In this document: piece by piece, positions 5,955 to 8,966 of the stretch
How the letters are laid out: every line of letters starts with the position of its first letter
Position numbering within the stretch: the stretch's first letter is position 1
Assembly (NCBI GenBank): GCA_043803085.1
Contig: JAZDKM010000045.1
Span: 1 to 8,966 of the forward strand
Direction of reading: 5' to 3'
Length of the DNA stretch: 8,966 nt
Source of the DNA: JAAEQG01 sp043803085
GTDB lineage: Bacteria > Planctomycetota > Phycisphaerae > UBA1845
The notes under the pieces: generated by a model
What the model was told of the DNA's origin: nothing
The model's database searches: none
The model's input: the letters and a program-made list of their open reading frames with translations, nothing else
Program-made: the position numbers and the translations under genes

Positions 5955-8552
5955 CTAGGTCACCAGCAACAAAACGCACAACACAACCACCACCGCCCCG
6001 CCGGCGGCCAGCAGCACATAGTTCCGAATCAGGCCGGTCTGCGGCCGGCGAATGGCGTCGCCGACCTCGAGCGCCGTATCCGCGATCCCGTTGACCACGC
6101 CGTCCACCCCCCGGGCATCCAGCACCCAACCGCTGAAGGCCGAGACGCGCTCGGTCACCTTGGCCGAAAGGTTGGCCAGCAGGTCGATCACATACATATC
6201 AAACAGGTTGCACACGCCCGCCAGAACGGTCTTGACCGCCGGCACCAGCACGCCTTCGTACAGATGATCGAAGTAGAGCTTCTTTTCCAGGGCCGCATGC
6301 AGGTACCGGACCACCGGCAGCGTGCGAATCTTGGTCGAAAGCGCGAAGGCGTTGCGATAGATCATCCAGGCCAGCCCCATGCCCACGATGAAAGCGAAGC
6401 CCACGATAAAGCCCAGAGCCGTGTGCGGGTTCCTACCCGACACGTGCGTGAGGCTGAGCAGCTTGTCGGTCGGATGGTGGGCCTCGCCGTCGAGGGCGAC
6501 AATGGCAGGGGCGTCGGTCGCCGCTGGAGCAGCCTCCGCGAGCAGCGGTCTGAAAACAAAGTAGCTGGAAAACCATGTCCCCACCGCCAACACGATCAAC
6601 GGAACGTACATCAGCTTCATTTCGTGGGCGTGATGGTAGACGTGTTCGTTGCGCGGCTTACCCATGAACGTCAGCCACCATACCCGCATCATGTAAAACG
6701 GCGTCACATAGGCGATGAGGATCGGCAGCCAGAACAGCCATTTGGGCAACGGGAGCATCTTGGCCGCGACCGCGAATTTCGGAGAGTCGTGCAGAGTGCG
6801 GAGTCTTGCCCCGCGCTGACTGTTGGGTGCTCCGTGCTCCTCACGGTCGGCGACCAGCAACGCCCGGGCACCGGACGACGGAACAGAGTGGCCCGTTGCC
6901 CCACCGGCGGGGGAGGCGAATGGAATCGGGTGGCCCACCTCCTTGGAGGTGGGGAACTCGAATCGGTTGGGATTCGTGTCCCCCACCGCTGAAGCGGTGG
7001 GCCACCCGCCTCTGCGTGAGCTCTTCCAATCCGCAATCCCCAATCCCCAATCCCCAATTCTTTCCGCTCCCTGACGGTCGCGGTTCGGTTCGTCTTCCCC
7101 TTGGACCCATAACTCCTCGGGCACGGGGACTCTTTGGGCGTAGTCCCAGTTGTAGGTTCGCTCGTACGCCACCGCCAGAATCTCATCTTTGCTGAAGAAC
7201 CCACCCAAGCCGAACTTCGTATCGCCCAGCGTCAACCAGGGAATCCCGGCCCCGGCGATGGCCAACACGCCCACGAAAAATGTCCAGCAGGTCACGGGCA
7301 TCTTCCGACGCAGCCCGCCCATATTGCGGATGTCCTGCTCGTGATGGCAGCCCTCGATCACCTGGCCGGAGCCGAGGAACAACATGGCCTTGAAGAAGGC
7401 GTGGGTCATCAGATGGAACAGCGCGGCGATCCACGCCCCCACGCCCATCCCGAAGATCATGTAACCAAGCTGCGACAGCGTCGAATAGGCCAGCACCTTC
7501 TTGATGTCGGTCTGCACCATGGCGATCAGGGCCGTGATCGTCAGCGTGATGCAGCCGATGGTCGCCACAAACATCTGGGCTTCGGGCGTCAGTAGCCGGA
7601 AGATCCGGGCCACCAGGTATACGCCCGCCGCCACCATCGTCGCGGCGTGGATCAAAGCGCTGACCGGCGTAGGGCCGGCCATCGCGTCCGGCAGCCACAC
7701 CTGCAGCGGGAACTGGGCGCTCTTGCCGATCGCCCCGCAGAACAGGCCGATACCCATGAGCGTTGCCAGCCCGTACCCGAACAGGGTGAACTGACTGGCG
7801 AAAATGCCGGTGCCGGCGTGGTACTGCTCGGCGAAGGTCGCTGCCGCCTGGTCCAGGTCCAGCGTACGCAAATAGAAGAACACCAGCATCAGCCCAATGA
7901 TGAACCCGAAGTCGCCCACCCGGTTGGTGACGAAAGCCTTGATCCCTGCGTTGGAAGCGTATTTGCGGTCGAAGTAAAAGCCGATCAGGAAGTAGCTGCA
8001 CAACCCGACCAGTTCCCAGAAGATGAACAGGAACAGCAGGCTGCTGCTGACCACCAGCCCGAGCATGCTGAAGGCGAACAGCGACAGGTAGGTGAAGAAT
8101 CGGTGGAACTTGCACTGCCCGTCGATCTCGTCGGAATGCCCGGCCATATAGCCGAGGCTGAACACGAAAATCCAGAAGCCGACGAACGTGACCATGAAGT
8201 ACATGATCACCGTCAGGGAATCAAGTTTGACGCCGACGGTAATGCGGACTCCCTCGGGTGCGGGGGCGTCGCTGCCGGCCGAGAGACCGCTCGTCGTGGG
8301 GACGTTGCCCAAGTCGGCCCAGGTATACCGCGCGGCGTGGGCCGTTAATTCCGCCTTCTGTTCCGGCGTCTCGCCCATCCAGCGTGCCAGGGTGATAGTG
8401 GCCAGCACCAGGCTGACGCCCATGCCGGCGACGGCGACCCAGCCGGAAAGCGGCTTGCCCAGCCGGTAACCGAAGAACACCAGCAGGGCGAAGGTGACCA
8501 GCGGAACGAAAACGCCGATAGCCAAATAGATTTCGTAGGAACTCATAGGCAC
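5955..8552 (-). CDS. nuoL: NADH-quinone oxidoreductase subunit L (NuoL) with an in-frame repeat-derived insertion
   Basis: NuoL is the distal proton-pumping subunit of complex I and carries the long lateral helix that braces the membrane arm. The protein is 865 residues, against 613 in E. coli. Conserved residues are present: Glu180 (FIFWELVGLCSYFLIGFY), Lys277 (GAIGKSAQFPLQVWLPDAM), His302 (SALIHAATMVAAGVYL), Lys351-352 (TDIKKVLAYSTLSQLGYM) and Lys455 (GGFFSKDEILA). The C-terminus has the lateral-helix region (KKLYFDHLYEGVLV, about 757-770) and a last membrane segment near 843-864. Residues about 488-590 are low-complexity and encoded by repeats; without them the protein is about 762 residues. 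They lie between the SKDEIL segment and the next membrane helix (WLFWLPILIAYVTPFY). GTG 8552 has a weak GGCGG eight bases upstream; the ATG two codons later (8546) is an equal alternative. Confidence 0.95.
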   Translation of the reverse strand: MPMSSYEIYLAIGVFVPLVTFALLVFFGYRLGKPLSGWVAVAGMGVSLVLATITLARWMGETPEQKAELTAHAARYTWADLGNVPTTSGLSAGSDAPAPEGVRITVGVKLDSLTVIMYFMVTFVGFWIFVFSLGYMAGHSDEIDGQCKFHRFFTYLSLFAFSMLGLVVSSSLLFLFIFWELVGLCSYFLIGFYFDRKYASNAGIKAFVTNRVGDFGFIIGLMLVFFYLRTLDLDQAAATFAEQYHAGTGIFASQFTLFGYGLATLMGIGLFCGAIGKSAQFPLQVWLPDAMAGPTPVSALIHAATMVAAGVYLVARIFRLLTPEAQMFVATIGCITLTITALIAMVQTDIKKVLAYSTLSQLGYMIFGMGVGAWIAALFHLMTHAFFKAMLFLGSGQVIEGCHHEQDIRNMGGLRRKMPVTCWTFFVGVLAIAGAGIPWLTLGDTKFGLGGFFSKDEILAVAYERTYNWDYAQRVPVPEELWVQGEDEPNRDRQGAERIGDWGLGIADWKSSRRGGWPTASAVGDTNPNRFEFPTSKEVGHPIPFASPAGGATGHSVPSSGARALLVADREEHGAPNSQRGARLRTLHDSPKFAVAAKMLPLPKWLFWLPILIAYVTPFYMMRVWWLTFMGKPRNEHVYHHAHEMKLMYVPLIVLAVGTWFSSYFVFRPLLAEAAPAATDAPAIVALDGEAHHPTDKLLSLTHVSGRNPHTALGFIVGFAFIVGMGLAWMIYRNAFALSTKIRTLPVVRYLHAALEKKLYFDHLYEGVLVPAVKTVLAGVCNLFDMYVIDLLANLSAKVTERVSAFSGWVLDARGVDGVVNGIADTALEVGDAIRRPQTGLIRNYVLLAAGGAVVVVLCVLLLVT
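6928..7007. repeat. 80-bp palindromic element within nuoL
   Basis: The element has perfect 12-bp outer inverted arms, GGGTGGCCCACC (6928-6939) and GGTGGGCCACCC (6996-7007). It can also fold as three hairpins in a row: CCCACCTCC / GGAGGTGGG (6934-6953), CGAATC / GATTCG (6959-6976) and CCCACCGCT / AGCGGTGGG (6982-7001). The two folds compete for the same bases. In the NuoL frame it encodes part of a Gly/Pro/Ser-rich peptide. Confidence 0.88.
7028..7062. repeat. Heptanucleotide tandem repeat (AATCCCC) in nuoL
   Basis: Five consecutive 7-bp units are present: AATCCGC, three exact AATCCCC, then a degenerate AATTCTT. Because 7 is not a multiple of 3, the coding strand cycles through all frames and yields the periodic peptide IGDWGLGIADW. 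The repeat contains no stop codon in the coding direction. Confidence 0.9.
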
Positions 8553-8580
8553 AATTCACACCGCCGAGACGGCAGCAATA

Positions 8581-8617
8581 ATTGAGAATGGAGAATACAG
8601 AATGGAGAAGGAAGAAT
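8581..8617. repeat. Degenerate heptamer array (GAGAATG)
   Basis: Units related to GAGAATG / GAGAATA / GAGAAGG occur about five times in imperfect tandem. The first 16 bases, ATTGAGAATGGAGAAT (8581-8596), are the exact reverse complement of 8702-8717. The array therefore forms the left arm of an inverted repeat that starts 29 nt upstream of the nuoL start. Confidence 0.85.
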
Positions 8618-8701
8618 GCGTCGCAGGCCGCCGCACTTGTGCAGGCGACGAGTCTGCGGTACCGCTCCCACCCCCCTGGAGTTCTGCACGCGCCCTGCTT
8701 C

Positions 8702-8760
8702 ATTCTCCATTCTCAATTCTCCATTCTCCATTCTCCATTCTCCATTCTCCATTCTCCATT
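8702..8760. repeat. Heptamer tandem array (ATTCTCC), eight units
   Basis: Eight consecutive 7-bp units run from 8702 to 8757, followed by a partial ATT. All are ATTCTCC except the second, ATTCTCA. The first two units plus two bases pair exactly with 8581-8596 in inverted orientation. The near-perfect identity of the units suggests recent expansion or slippage. It is 33 nt downstream of the nuoK stop codon. Confidence 0.95.
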
Positions 8761-8793
8761 TCCTTCCGCCTGCTGCGCGCCGTCTGCTCCTCG

Positions 8794-8966
8794 CTAACCC
8801 TGCAGTTCCGTGCCGCGATCCACGTCGATTGAGGCGTGGTTCCTGTAATAGTTCATGGCCAGCGCGACGCCCACCGCCGCGCCCGCGGCGGCCAGTACGA
8901 TGATGAACAGCGCCATGATCTGGCCGTCGAGTCGCCCGCCTGCGTGGTAACGGGAGAACGCCACCA
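8794..8966 (-). CDS. nuoK: NADH-quinone oxidoreductase subunit K (NuoK), C-terminal part
   Basis: NuoK is a small three-helix subunit of the complex I membrane arm, next to NuoJ and NuoN, that takes part in proton transfer. Only the last 56 codons are in the window; the 5' end lies beyond 8966. The tail aligns without gaps to E. coli NuoK from memory: the DGQIM start of the third helix, AAVGVAL in place of ASIGLAL, and a final SIDVDRGTELQG like NIDSVSEMRG. At the position of E. coli Glu72 (AAAEAS) this protein has glycine (AAAGAA, codon GGC). No other acidic residue is present in that helix. Its place upstream of nuoL in the same direction is the normal nuo gene order. Confidence 0.93.
   Translation of the reverse strand, partial: VAFSRYHAGGRLDGQIMALFIIVLAAAGAAVGVALAMNYYRNHASIDVDRGTELQG

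Larger units (their letters stand above)
6784..7090. repeat. Composite repeat insertion inside nuoL
   Basis: A mosaic of repeat-like pieces interrupts nuoL in frame. In gene order it has a CGCGACCGTCAGGGAGCGG-type segment (7064-7090), a heptamer array (7028-7062), an 80-bp palindromic element (6928-7007), and a stretch with short self-similar pieces such as GTGCTCC and GAGTGCGGAGT (about 6784-6840). The encoded peptide is hydrophilic and rich in Gly, Arg, Ser, Pro and Ala, with no resemblance to NuoL. From 6841 to 6992 all six reading frames lack stop codons. The limits are estimated from where the NuoL-like sequence stops and resumes. Confidence 0.8.
8553..8793. other. nuoK-nuoL spacer with inverted heptamer arrays
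   Basis: The 241-nt gap separates two genes that are usually nearly adjacent in nuo operons. It has a heptamer array in one orientation near nuoL (8581-8617) and a longer array in the opposite orientation near nuoK (8702-8760), with about 85-105 nt of unrelated GC-rich sequence between. Short ORFs here are only translations of the repeats. I see no convincing promoter. Confidence 0.75.

Noticed and set aside
5955..8552. nuoL as a pseudogene disrupted by repeats
   Set aside because: The frame is continuous from start to stop, and conserved residues are present on both sides of the insertion. Function cannot be proven from sequence, but there is no frameshift or stop.
8702..8760. CRISPR array
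   Set aside because: The units are 7 bp in direct tandem with no spacers, so this is a simple tandem repeat.
2369..8966. Mrp-type cation/proton antiporter operon instead of complex I
   Set aside because: The K-L-M-N order, the NuoK tail, the lateral-helix region at the NuoL C-terminus and the NuoN sequence fit complex I.

Overview
The window is bacterial and GC-rich. It holds two convergent transcription units: the 3' part of a 23S rRNA gene on the + strand (1 to about 1658), and the distal end of a respiratory complex I (nuo) operon on the - strand, read nuoK (partial) - nuoL - nuoM - nuoN - small ferritin-like ORF (8966 down to 1922). No 5S rRNA or tRNA follows the 23S gene; after a structured trailer the rRNA unit ends at a clear hairpin-plus-T terminator (1793-1820). 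An unlinked 5S, a helix-69 variant in the 23S rRNA, and several dispersed palindromic and heptanucleotide repeats remind me of Planctomycetota or related lineages. That placement is an inference from impression, not a database result.

The nuo genes encode the membrane-arm proton-translocating subunits. NuoL, NuoM and NuoN keep the glutamates and lysines expected of the antiporter-like fold, so the complex looks functional in outline. The NuoK tail, the only part of that gene in the window, has glycine where the family normally has its second membrane glutamate (E. coli Glu72). The last ORF starts 3 nt after nuoN, with its Shine-Dalgarno inside the nuoN tail, and looks like a four-helix ferritin-like protein of unknown role.

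The most unusual content is a set of repeats inside this housekeeping operon. A nested palindrome fills the convergent junction at 1823-1912 and probably serves as the nuo terminator. A 25-bp copy of its core recurs in the nuoL-nuoM spacer (5822-5846). A second palindromic family occurs in that spacer (5858-5886) and again inside nuoL (6928-7007). Heptamer arrays lie in nuoL (7028-7062) and in the nuoK-nuoL gap (8581-8617 and 8702-8760). In nuoL the repeats form a low-complexity in-frame insertion of about 100 residues between two membrane segments, and the DNA there (6841-6992) has no stop codon in any of the six frames. This resembles the Rickettsia palindromic elements that insert in frame into genes, and it is the best candidate here for an undescribed phenomenon.
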